DNA from: Legionella nautarum
Lineage (GTDB): Bacteria > Pseudomonadota > Gammaproteobacteria > Legionellales > Legionellaceae
Direction: 5' to 3'
Length of the DNA stretch: 33,988 nucleotides
Assembly: GCF_001467895.1 (NCBI RefSeq)
Contig: NZ_LNYO01000023.1
Location: forward strand, 81,424 to 115,411
Shown here: positions 8,294 through 15,971 of the stretch, piece after piece
How the letters are laid out: each line of letters starts with the position of its first letter
Position numbering within the stretch: the first letter of the stretch is position 1
The notes under the pieces: generated by a model
The model's input: the letters and a program-made list of their open reading frames with translations, nothing else
The model's database searches: none
Told to the model about the DNA's origin: nothing
Position numbers and translations under genes: made by a program

Positions 8294-9312
8294 CTAGTGG
8301 TTGCAATTTCAAGTTTTAATGTTTTCCAATCTTGCTCAAGCTGCTTAAATTCCTTAAGAGATACTGGAGGGAGCCAGCTGTATTTAGGAAGCTCATTAAA
8401 GGTTCTTTGATAAATGTCTTTAAACAAAGGATTGTTGACCTCACTTGCATTCCCATAGGGTGAAAAATAATAGTTAACATTTTGCAGGATTTCCATAGCC
8501 TTCTTACTGGCCAATACTCTTGCCACACAGGCTGTGTGTGGCCTATTTTTAACTTGCGCAAGTAAATCCGTGCAAATAAAAGAGGTTTTAGGGGGCATTA
8601 GAAACTCATAGGGCTTCCTTGCCTTTTGTGTGTCAATAACTGCTTCGCCTGACCATATATAGGAAAATGCAAAATCTGAGCTTTCGTAAATTTTATTATA
8701 ATCATTGGTCAAAGTGACTTTTGAAGATTGCACCAGCTTTTGCAAATTTTTTAGATTTAGCTGAGGCTGATTGTGGTTATTAGCAAGCCCAATCATATTT
8801 CTAACTTCAACTGGGTCATCAATTAAAATGACACGGTTAGCTCCTGCTTTATGGAATACAGTGAACATGTCATCTTGTTCAGATAATTTGACTACAGCAG
8901 GGTTCCATAAAAATCCCATTAAAGAATGGGAAAAGAAAACAACATTTTTAGGATAATTGCCATCAACATAATGTTGCCTAATCACGGAATTATAGTCTTG
9001 GCTGATAAAGGATAAATCGACTTCGGGTAGTGTAATATTATCTTTGATTCCTTTATAAAGAAGGTTAGCAAAAACAAGGAGATCGTAATCATCTTTTTGG
9101 GCTTTCCAACGTCTTAAAAATTCATCATTAGAATAATATTCATCCACAGAGAGGGTAGCATGGCACTCTTTCTCAATCAGCTTAGAAATTTCGGGTGAGC
9201 GTAAATAACCAAACCAGGATAATATGTTGACAGTGGATTTTTCAGCGGCCAAAGAATTAGTAAAGCTTGTTGTCAACCACAATAAGCCAAAAAGCTTGAT
9301 TAATTTTTTCAT
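8290..9312 (-). CDS. PotD-like periplasmic solute-binding protein
   Basis: I chose the ATG at 9312 because it gives a clean signal peptide, MKKLIKLFGLLWLTTSFTNS followed by LAA. An in-frame GTG lies 9 bases upstream. The mature protein starts VNILSWFGYLRSPEISKLIEKEC, typical of the polyamine-type extracellular binding family, which begins with a V-N-I-x-x-W strand. Later motifs fit that fold (YDLLVFANLLYKGI, VVFFSHSLMGFLWN, FAFSYIWSGEAVID, YEFLMPP). Length, 340 aa, is normal for the family. No permease or ATPase gene is nearby and the next gene is a sensor kinase. It is therefore more likely a ligand-presenting co-receptor than part of an uptake system. The ligand is unknown. Confidence 0.8.
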   Translation of the reverse strand: MKKLIKLFGLLWLTTSFTNSLAAEKSTVNILSWFGYLRSPEISKLIEKECHATLSVDEYYSNDEFLRRWKAQKDDYDLLVFANLLYKGIKDNITLPEVDLSFISQDYNSVIRQHYVDGNYPKNVVFFSHSLMGFLWNPAVVKLSEQDDMFTVFHKAGANRVILIDDPVEVRNMIGLANNHNQPQLNLKNLQKLVQSSKVTLTNDYNKIYESSDFAFSYIWSGEAVIDTQKARKPYEFLMPPKTSFICTDLLAQVKNRPHTACVARVLASKKAMEILQNVNYYFSPYGNASEVNNPLFKDIYQRTFNELPKYSWLPPVSLKEFKQLEQDWKTLKLEIATTR

Positions 9313-9335
9313 AGGAATCACTTAAGGAGTCGAGC

Positions 9336-9647
9336 TTATTCGGCAAAAGCAATTTCTTGATGTAAAGTGATTGTCATGGATTCAACAAGTGGTGGAATAA
9401 GATTATCGAATGCTTCCTTAACGTGATGGGTCTCGCAGTGATAATCAAACGCTTCTTGGTTCTTAAATTTATCAATAAAGGTAAACATATTGGGATTTTC
9501 AGGACTAGCATGTAGATGATAACTAAGGCAGCCTGGTTCATTTCTTGAAGGTTTTATAAGTCCTTGCAAGATTTGCAATAACATCTCCTTTTTACCCTCT
9601 TTTGCTTCAAGATGTGCAATGCAGACTATTTCTTTATTTGTTTTCAT
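9336..9647 (-). CDS. ABM-domain small monooxygenase (putative quinol monooxygenase)
   Basis: This 103-residue protein has the antibiotic-biosynthesis-monooxygenase fold. The first strand is IVCIAHLEAKEGK, followed by a helix and R-N-E-P-G-C-L-S-Y-H-L, then the conserved FTFIDKFKNQEAFDYHCETHHVKEAF. These features match YgiN-like dimeric proteins, several of which oxidise quinols without cofactors. It has a strong Shine-Dalgarno (AAGGAG, 6 bases before the ATG) and ends 23 bases before the ATG of the binding-protein gene. It is probably the first gene of that signalling operon. The substrate is unknown. Confidence 0.78.
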   Translation of the reverse strand: MKTNKEIVCIAHLEAKEGKKEMLLQILQGLIKPSRNEPGCLSYHLHASPENPNMFTFIDKFKNQEAFDYHCETHHVKEAFDNLIPPLVESMTITLHQEIAFAE

Positions 9648-9755
9648 GATTATCTCCTTATTCCCCTAACTTAAGTCATTCCCACAGTGGGATTTAATCT
9701 AAAATACCTTTAATCCAATACATTGATAGGAATTCATTTTTATTGATTCCTGTAG

Positions 9756-9962
9756 TTAAGTAGACATTTTAAAACCCAAATCATGGATTTCTTTTGCAAC
9801 CAATTCGCCTTTTAGCCCATTGCTGAGAATCGAATCAATTAAATTGGCGTCTCGAAAGGAATCTTGTCTAATTGTGTAAAAAAGAGATTTGGATTCTGGA
9901 AATTTCGATATATTTATTATTTTTTATACTATGTGGTAGTGCAAAAAAAATAACACTTTGTT
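9756..9962 (-). pseudogene. Receiver-domain remnant
   Basis: The minus strand is open from about 9962 to a TAA at 9756 but has no convincing start. Its last 25 residues, LIDSILSNGLKGELVAKEIH and onwards to GFK, line up with the second receiver of the hybrid kinase at 2380-4971 (YIDSDLNGEISGQELAKQLF). The rest of that receiver is missing. It appears to be a truncated hybrid kinase or response regulator, probably lost when element DNA entered to its right. The bases on either side (9648-9755 and 9963-10103) hold nothing else I can identify. Confidence 0.4.
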
Positions 9963-10103
9963 ACTATAAAAGCAAATGATTAAAGAAAATATTATTGAAC
10001 AGTCACCACTAGAAGCCCGCGGCGAACGAGTTCGTAGTTGAAAACTTATCGAGTAATGTGAGATTTATCAACGATGACTCATCCAGTTGTCCTTGAGTAA
10101 TCG

Positions 10104-10346
10104 TTAGCCCAAGCCTCTTGGAGCATTATTGCCCTTTATCACCGCAATTGCTCCGCCAGACTCTACTGCGGATTTGTAGCGATAAAAAGTATCACGGGAT
10201 AAACCCATTACTTTACATGCTTTTGATACATTTCCTAATTCTTCTGCCAGGTTCAGCAACCCAACTTTATGTTTAATAATTTTAACGCTATTATCTATCA
10301 TGAGAGTTTTGCTCTTGGTTTGATTAAAAGTTCGCACTTCTATCAA
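10104..10346 (-). pseudogene. IS481-type transposase N-terminal fragment
   Basis: This 80-residue frame contains KHKVGLLNLAEELGNVSKAC and then KVMGLSRDTFYRYKSAVESG, the N-terminal helix-turn-helix characteristic of IS481-like transposases. The DDE catalytic domain is absent: after SGGAIAVIKGNNAP the frame ends within a few codons. The repeat at 10358-10410 lies just upstream of the start, where an element terminus belongs. The element is therefore an end plus a truncated transposase and cannot move on its own. Confidence 0.7.
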
Positions 10347-10357
10347 AACCGGAAACT

Positions 10358-10410
10358 CTCACCTTTTCAATAGGTTGTGTCAGATTAAGTCAAAACTAAT
10401 TCAAATAATT
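10358..10410. repeat. Left copy of a ~53-bp inverted repeat bracketing the RiPP locus
   Basis: Bases 10363-10404 (42 bases, beginning CTTTTCAATAGGTTGTGTCA) are the exact reverse complement of 21699-21740. Extending outward to CTCAC and inward to TAATT adds more matches with few mismatches. The copy directly abuts the truncated IS481-type transposase and ends at the stop codon of the exporter gene. It is best read as an insertion-sequence terminus. Confidence 0.85.
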
Positions 10411-12486
10411 CTATGTTAACTTGATTACCCTATCAGCCATTTTTATCGTTTCATGCCGATGAGCAATGACTATTTGAGTGATATTTATTTGTTTCAATGC
10501 ATTATTTATTTTAATCTCTGTTGCTTCATCTAAATGACTTGTCGCTTCATCAAGAAATAGCAGTTTAGGCTCTTTATATAATGCTCTGGCGAGTAAAACT
10601 CTTTGTTTCTGTCCCCCAGAAAGAGAACTTCCCATATCTCCAATCAACGTTTCATAGCCCATTGGCATTTTTAAAATATCTTCATGAATTTGAGCAATTT
10701 TCGCAACCTCATAAATCCTATCAATATCAATTTTTATATCCATAAAACTAAGATTATCAAGTATTGATCCACTTATTAATGTATCATCTTGCATTACGCA
10801 AGCGCATATACTTCGATATTTTTTTAGTCCCAGCGTTAATAATGGAATATCGTCAACAAAAACTTCCCCTGTTGATGGCAATATCAGACCTAGCATAATT
10901 TTCAATAATGTAGTCTTACCTACTCCTGAGGCACCTGTAATGGCAATTTTCTCTCCCTTTTCAATATGGAAATTGACATCTTTTAGTATCCAATTCTGAC
11001 TCTGAGCATATCTAAAGCTTAAATTCTTTACTTTTATATCCCCATTTATAGGCTTATTTATATGGTGATTATTGCCCACCTTTTCCATTGGTTGTAATAA
11101 AATATCCGCAACTCGATCTAATTGAACTGAGATCAATTTATAATCAAAAACTCTTTGAATAAATGATAAGGATTTATTAACTAAAATCTGACGATAAGCT
11201 AGAAAAGCTACCAACATTCCCACTGAAAACTGATTCCAGACAACTAATAAAGCACCCAAAGCAATGACTGCAATATGCTCTATATTAAAAACCAGTATAT
11301 TAACTAAGTTATATAAAATATTAACTTTGGAAATTTTAATATCAGCGTTCATTGCAGCTATAAAATGATTTTGCCAACTTTGAAACATCGTATTTTCTTT
11401 TGAATAAAGTTTAATGGACATAATACTTTGAACAATTTCCAAAAACTTTGAATTCACTTGAGCATGCTCAATAATTGATAATTCGGTTTGCTGTTTATGA
11501 TGCCGATAAGCCGTAATTCTTATTCCCATATAAATACTCAAAACAAATAATACGACTAAGGTTAGCTTGAAACTGTAAATAAACATGATTATCAAAGCCA
11601 GTATCATTACCATCCCATCAAGTAAGGTATTGATTGAATCAGTAGTAATTTTGCTTTGAATTTCATTTATCGAATGAAATCTCGATAAAATATCGCCTTT
11701 ATGGTGACTTACAAAATATTGATAAGGTATTTTCAACAGATGATGCATGACACCTGAAGAAAAATATTCTACCAAGCGATTTGTTAAATAAACCACGAAG
11801 TTAGATCTCATATATTCGATAAGGGTATGACAGATAATTAATATTAAAAAACCGAGAATCAATACATATAAATTATTAATATTATTCGAGCTAGTAACAC
11901 TATCCATGACAAATTGTATAAATAGAGGATTTATTAAAATAAAAATTTCAATCGCTAGAGATAGAAATAATAAAATAATCAGACTATTTTTTAATCCCTT
12001 AATATTTTTAAATAAGTCTAATAAAGCTAGCTTGTTTTGTGCTTTAATTACAAAAAATTGTTCGCCTTTTTCAACCTCAAGTACAATTCCAGTAAATGAA
12101 TTTGAAAGTTCCTTAAAAAATATTTTTCGCTCACCCATCGCCGGATCGTGAATCAATACATATTTTTTATGAACTGACTTTAATACAACAAAATGGTTCA
12201 TGTTCCAATGCAAGATTGCAGGCAGAACGACATGTTGCAACTCATCAAGCTCGACTCTGATTGCCCTTGTAGTGAAATTTAGTTTTTCGAGAAGACGAAC
12301 TAAATCTAACATTGACGAACCGTTCATTGATGTAGGTTCTATCGCCCTTAGAGAAAATAAATCAATTTTATGGCCGTGATAATTGCTAATCATTGCAACA
12401 CAAGCATGACCACATTCAGAAAACTGTTCCTGCCTAACAACAGGTAGTTTTTTTCGTCTAACCTTTATATTAGCAAATGCAGTCAT
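10411..12486 (-). CDS. C39-peptidase ABC exporter (PCAT) for a double-glycine peptide
   Basis: This 691-residue inner-membrane exporter should cleave the leader after Gly-Gly and pump the mature peptide out. The C39 peptidase domain (residues 1-135) has the catalytic Cys25 in QFSECGHAC, His98 in HWNMNHFVV and Asp114 in IHDPA, so the triad is intact. A six-helix membrane domain follows at about 155-430. The ATPase has Walker A (GASGVGKTT), signature (LSGGQKQR), Walker B (LLFLDEATS) and H-loop (IVIAHRH). The ATG overlaps the stop of the HlyD gene in an ATGA. Its obvious client is the precursor at 15797-15958, whose leader ends LGKVAGG. It is the last gene of the operon and abuts the inverted repeat. 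Confidence 0.93.
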   Translation of the reverse strand: MTAFANIKVRRKKLPVVRQEQFSECGHACVAMISNYHGHKIDLFSLRAIEPTSMNGSSMLDLVRLLEKLNFTTRAIRVELDELQHVVLPAILHWNMNHFVVLKSVHKKYVLIHDPAMGERKIFFKELSNSFTGIVLEVEKGEQFFVIKAQNKLALLDLFKNIKGLKNSLIILLFLSLAIEIFILINPLFIQFVMDSVTSSNNINNLYVLILGFLILIICHTLIEYMRSNFVVYLTNRLVEYFSSGVMHHLLKIPYQYFVSHHKGDILSRFHSINEIQSKITTDSINTLLDGMVMILALIIMFIYSFKLTLVVLFVLSIYMGIRITAYRHHKQQTELSIIEHAQVNSKFLEIVQSIMSIKLYSKENTMFQSWQNHFIAAMNADIKISKVNILYNLVNILVFNIEHIAVIALGALLVVWNQFSVGMLVAFLAYRQILVNKSLSFIQRVFDYKLISVQLDRVADILLQPMEKVGNNHHINKPINGDIKVKNLSFRYAQSQNWILKDVNFHIEKGEKIAITGASGVGKTTLLKIMLGLILPSTGEVFVDDIPLLTLGLKKYRSICACVMQDDTLISGSILDNLSFMDIKIDIDRIYEVAKIAQIHEDILKMPMGYETLIGDMGSSLSGGQKQRVLLARALYKEPKLLFLDEATSHLDEATEIKINNALKQINITQIVIAHRHETIKMADRVIKLT

Positions 12487-13490
12487 ACAATTGGGTCTCC
12501 ATAATAACTATAAATGGGATCGAGTATCCACTGCCAAATGTTCTTTTTTTCGCCAGCAATAATGGCTGTAAGAGTCATACCGTGATTTAATTTAACTTTC
12601 TTTCCATAGACCAAAACAGAGGATTTTTTAAGTGCTGCTTTTATCTTATAGTAAGGCTCACCGACTTGTATGGGTTTATCCTCTTTATCGTCGGTTAAAA
12701 TAGTCTGATTTATTTCTTTAATAACTGCTTTATAGAAACCAAAACGCTGTGGGGGATAAGCATCATACTTAAGATAAATTGTTTGTTCTGGCTTTAGAAA
12801 GCCAGCATTTCTCGAAGGAATATACAATCTAGCAATTAAATTGACTTCGGGGGGAATGACCTGCAATAAAGTTTTTGAAGACTGTATTCTTTGGCCTCGA
12901 CGGTAAAATATATTGGTAACCGTACCGTCAATTGGTGCTCTTATATGCTGGATCTGGTTTTCTTTATATTTAATCAATTGATATTCGGCTTCTTTCAATC
13001 TATTTTTAAGCTCTAATAAATCCGACTCTGAATCTTTTAAGTTAGATAATGAGATATAGTTTTTGCTATATAGATTCAATAATGCATGGTGGTGCTCGTC
13101 CTTGATTTGAAATTCACGTTTTAAATTGTTGATACGTTCCCTTAAGTTATCCTGCTGCCCTGTAGAGCTTTCGTTGCCCGGATTCGAAATGACAAATAGC
13201 AATTGTCCTTTTTGAACGAAGCTCCCCTCCTCAACAGCAACTTTATCAACTAGGCCTGGCGATTCAGACTCTACTGAAATAATTCCACCCTCGGTATCAA
13301 GATAGCCTCTTATAAAGATTTTTTCAGAAATTTGAGCAAAATAGAAAAAAATTAGCAAAACAAAAACTATTCCTAAGGCACTGTATCCAGCAATGCGAAA
13401 ATTGAAGGGAACAACGATTCTCACGGTTCCCAATCTTCTATGAATACGATTTTTAAGGACTTCTTGTCGGAAAAGCGGAGTATTTTCCAT
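12483..13490 (-). CDS. HlyD/CvaA-type periplasmic adaptor
   Basis: This 335-residue protein is the membrane-fusion partner of the C39 exporter and links it to an outer-membrane channel. It has a single membrane helix at about residues 32-52 (GYSALGIVFVLLIFFYFAQI). A lipoyl-like half follows (SPGLVDKVAVEEGSFVQKGQ), then a coiled-coil hairpin at about 105-170, the second lipoyl half (IRAPIDGTVTNIFYRRGQ), and a beta-barrel region. The tail NHGMTLTAII plus WQWILDPIY matches the end of bacteriocin-export adaptors. No TolC-like gene is in the window, so a chromosomal one is presumably used. The gene overlaps the exporter gene by 4 bases. Confidence 0.9.
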   Translation of the reverse strand: MENTPLFRQEVLKNRIHRRLGTVRIVVPFNFRIAGYSALGIVFVLLIFFYFAQISEKIFIRGYLDTEGGIISVESESPGLVDKVAVEEGSFVQKGQLLFVISNPGNESSTGQQDNLRERINNLKREFQIKDEHHHALLNLYSKNYISLSNLKDSESDLLELKNRLKEAEYQLIKYKENQIQHIRAPIDGTVTNIFYRRGQRIQSSKTLLQVIPPEVNLIARLYIPSRNAGFLKPEQTIYLKYDAYPPQRFGFYKAVIKEINQTILTDDKEDKPIQVGEPYYKIKAALKKSSVLVYGKKVKLNHGMTLTAIIAGEKKNIWQWILDPIYSYYGDPIV

Positions 13491-13550
13491 AATTATTAAA
13501 ACTCTAAGGATTAAGCTTTAGGTAAATATTCGGGCTAGAGTCCACTCTAC

Positions 13551-14603
13551 TTAAGCTTTCGATTTTGAAAACCATTGTTCCCAAGCCCGATAGTTAGCAG
13601 AGCTAAAATCTTTGCCACTAATTTTCTTTAAAAGCTCATAGACTGCATTCTTATTATTAGGTTGTTTTAAACGTAATAAAGATAACAGTCTGCTTTTCCC
13701 TTGCCGAATTATTAGCTCTCTTGACTGCTTTGAACTAACTGCCTGACAAAGCACTAGTAAAGCTTTATTTCTATCTGTTTCATAAGGCGACTCTAGAAGG
13801 CTTAGATAAGGCAATACGTTAATCTGAGCAATCTTAGCCTTGAGCATCGTTTCGCCAATTACCCTCATTGCCGCATTTCTAACTCCCTCATCAATATCTA
13901 GGATATGGTCTGTTAAGAATGAAATAATTTCATTAGGCTCATTTAAATATCCCATCAAATATACTGCTGCCGTTCGCCTTTCTGGATCAGAATCATGGTT
14001 AATAGTTGATAGGATCAATTCCTTTTCTTTCACCACACTAGAATTAAACAAGCTAAACAAATCTTTTAATTCAGGATGGTCAAAATTAGGCAAGCAATGA
14101 TAAACAGGGCATTCAATGCCTTTTGTTCCGAATTGATTATTTAGCATAAGCTGACCTTGAATCTGCTGAAATTCAATCATCTTTGTAATCAAATCATGCT
14201 TAGGCTTTTGGTTAAGAGTATTGGGAGTTTTCTTGTGAACAAACCGAAGTCTACTCTTATCATTTTGAGTGATTACCTCTATTGTTGTGTAGGTATTTTT
14301 ATCATTGGGATATAAAACTGTATTAAAGTCAACAAACGAAAAAGAATATTTTTGTTTAATTTTTTCTATCAATTCATTTTTTCTAAGTAAAATTGAATTC
14401 AATGCCTTCTCATCTTTACTGCCATTAGATAATTTAATTATTTCATTAGTAAATTTGGCTTCAATCTCGCCTACTTGAGAACCATAATTTTTAATTACAG
14501 ACTCAGAAATATTGGGATTTACGCCATAAACATCTACAATGTTTTCTGCATTTATGATAGATGAAAAAGCATAAATAAAAATAAAAATTATAATTTTTTT
14601 CAA
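13551..14603 (-). CDS. Exported HEAT-repeat protein of the RiPP operon
   Basis: I set the start at the TTG at 14603. It has AGGAG 8 bases upstream, lies 14 bases after the preceding ligase gene, and gives a classical signal peptide (MKKIIIFIFIYAFSSIINA, cut before ENIVDVYG). Longer in-frame starts would overlap the ligase gene by over 100 bases. The mature protein is about 330 residues. The N-terminal half is helical and charged. From about residue 200 there are HEAT-type helical repeats (DPERRTAAVYLMGYLNEPNE, DEGVRNAAMRVIGETMLKAK, ETDRNKALLVLCQAV). HEAT arrays usually bind proteins or peptides, so it could be an immunity protein or a periplasmic chaperone for the product. That role is inferred from position. 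Confidence 0.75.
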   Translation of the reverse strand: MKKIIIFIFIYAFSSIINAENIVDVYGVNPNISESVIKNYGSQVGEIEAKFTNEIIKLSNGSKDEKALNSILLRKNELIEKIKQKYSFSFVDFNTVLYPNDKNTYTTIEVITQNDKSRLRFVHKKTPNTLNQKPKHDLITKMIEFQQIQGQLMLNNQFGTKGIECPVYHCLPNFDHPELKDLFSLFNSSVVKEKELILSTINHDSDPERRTAAVYLMGYLNEPNEIISFLTDHILDIDEGVRNAAMRVIGETMLKAKIAQINVLPYLSLLESPYETDRNKALLVLCQAVSSKQSRELIIRQGKSRLLSLLRLKQPNNKNAVYELLKKISGKDFSSANYRAWEQWFSKSKA

Positions 14604-14617
14604 AACAGCATCTCCTA

Positions 14618-15718
14618 TTATCCTTGTTTTGCGCCGTTTAAATAAATATGACGCCTCATGTTTTCCTCGATATTTTTTAGCATCTGCAACCGATATTTTT
14701 CGATAGAATGCATAAAATTGTTTTGATTCCATACGTAATTTTTGGATTTATTAAGGATAAAATTAATAAAAATATCTAGCATCTTAAATTCAGGATTAAG
14801 CTCTTCAATCCATAAAAACTGTCCTTGTTCATTTACCTCAAGAAATATGTAGTCATTATCAGGGGTGACAATAAAATCAAATGATCCAAAAACCAATCCT
14901 AATTTATCCATAAAACTACGCAATCTATCCTCGATAACAGAGGGTAATTTATATGGGCTTACATTTAGTCCTGTCCCTTGTTTTGCTCTCCAATCTAATT
15001 TACTTTCGTCTTGAGCTTGTGAATCTAATTTGGCTGTTACAAAATAATTACCAAAACAAGTCACTCTTAATTCATATTTCTTTTTAATTTCAGGTTGATA
15101 TATACCAGGAACGAGTTGAAGTAAATCATTATTTGGAAGCTCAGATGATTTTACGTGGTTAGTGTAGGTAATTTTAATTTTTTCTTCTTCAAACCAAAAA
15201 TTCGAACACAAGGGTTTATAGATTACTTTATCAATTTTGTGTTTTTTTAGAAAAGACTTAATTTCAGTAGGGTCATTTGAACACAAGGTTTTTGGAATAC
15301 TTAAACCACAATTGCTCGCCAATCTCAATTGTAGCAATTTAAAATTAGCTCGATTAGCGGCTTCTTTCTTATTAATCCACCACGCGCTGGGGGCTATATT
15401 TGAGGTTAATGACTCATGAAATAATACATTTTCTCTGACAGTGAACTTATAATCGTCAGGATGTGTTAAGCCCTCAGGTAAATAGGGTTTCCTAGCACGC
15501 CGCCACCAAACCACGTCATACTCATTATCTTCATATTCATTATAATTGTCAGAACTTTTCCATTTATAAAATTCATTATTAATATAAATCGAGTTAGATT
15601 GCTTTGTGGGGTGATCTGCTGTAAATAAAAGTCGAACCTTATGCCCCATATCTTCTAATGCAATTTTTGCAAGAAGTGCATGCGAATCATCAGGCTCTGT
15701 GGGAATTAATAATTTCAT
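14618..15718 (-). CDS. MvdD-like ATP-grasp ligase (graspetide maturase)
   Basis: The ATG at 15718 (MKLLIPTEPDDSHA) is preferred to one 15 bases upstream because it begins the conserved first strand. The protein is about 366 residues. The N-terminal pre-ATP-grasp domain has the D-V-V-W-W-R-R-A-R motif seen in microviridin-type ligases. The ATP-grasp part has VIYKPLCSN, the peptide-binding-type strand YELRVTCFGNYFVTAKLDSQ followed by DWR, and the metal-binding end FGSFDFIVTPDNDYIFLEVNEQGQFLWIE. Enzymes of this group use ATP to join Asp/Glu side chains to Ser/Thr (esters) or Lys (amides). The double-glycine precursor lies just upstream (78 bases) and is the likely substrate: its core has Ser, Thr, Asp and Glu. 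Confidence 0.88.
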   Translation of the reverse strand: MKLLIPTEPDDSHALLAKIALEDMGHKVRLLFTADHPTKQSNSIYINNEFYKWKSSDNYNEYEDNEYDVVWWRRARKPYLPEGLTHPDDYKFTVRENVLFHESLTSNIAPSAWWINKKEAANRANFKLLQLRLASNCGLSIPKTLCSNDPTEIKSFLKKHKIDKVIYKPLCSNFWFEEEKIKITYTNHVKSSELPNNDLLQLVPGIYQPEIKKKYELRVTCFGNYFVTAKLDSQAQDESKLDWRAKQGTGLNVSPYKLPSVIEDRLRSFMDKLGLVFGSFDFIVTPDNDYIFLEVNEQGQFLWIEELNPEFKMLDIFINFILNKSKNYVWNQNNFMHSIEKYRLQMLKNIEENMRRHIYLNGAKQG

Positions 15719-15745
15719 ATACAATTCATCCATTCTTTAGATAAT

Positions 15746-15778
15746 AGGTAGCGAACCACTTTTCATAGAACGCCACCT
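15746..15778 (-). promoter_or_regulatory. Hairpin between precursor and ligase genes
   Basis: In the minus-strand transcript AGGUGGCG and CGCUACCU can pair over 8 base pairs (one G-U) around a 17-base loop. It lies in the largest gap of the operon apart from the promoter end, just after the precursor stop codon. It is not followed by a U-tract, so it is more likely a processing or stability hairpin that raises precursor mRNA over enzyme mRNA than a full terminator. Confidence 0.4.
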
Positions 15779-15796
15779 CAAACTATTTCTTAAAAA

Positions 15797-15958
15797 TTAC
15801 CAGTCAACTCTAGTATCTACCCCACCATCAGGACTTGAGGAATTGCCAGTTACTTTGACGGTTCCCTCAACGGATCCACCAGCTACTTTGCCTAAATCTT
15901 CAGGACTCAACTCTTTAGCTAATTTATACGCCAAAATTCTTTCTTTATTATTTTCCAT
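15797..15958 (-). CDS. Graspetide-type precursor peptide with double-glycine leader
   Basis: This is a 53-residue peptide starting at an ATG with AGGAG 6 bases upstream, 13 bases after the ABC transporter stop. The leader ends in ELSPEDLGKVAGG, a textbook double-glycine leader (E-L-S-x-x-x-L-x-x-V-x-G-G) of the kind cut by C39 peptidases such as the one encoded at 10411-12486. The 25-residue core starts SVEGTVKVTGNSSSPDGG and ends VDTRVDW. Core nucleophiles are Ser1, Thr5, Lys7, Thr9, Ser12-14 and Thr21; acceptors are Glu3, Asp16, Asp20 and Asp24. That composition suits ester or amide cross-linking by the ligase encoded next. Cross-link pattern, activity and target are unknown. Confidence 0.88.
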   Translation of the reverse strand: MENNKERILAYKLAKELSPEDLGKVAGGSVEGTVKVTGNSSSPDGGVDTRVDW

Positions 15959-15971
15959 ATTATTCTCCTAT

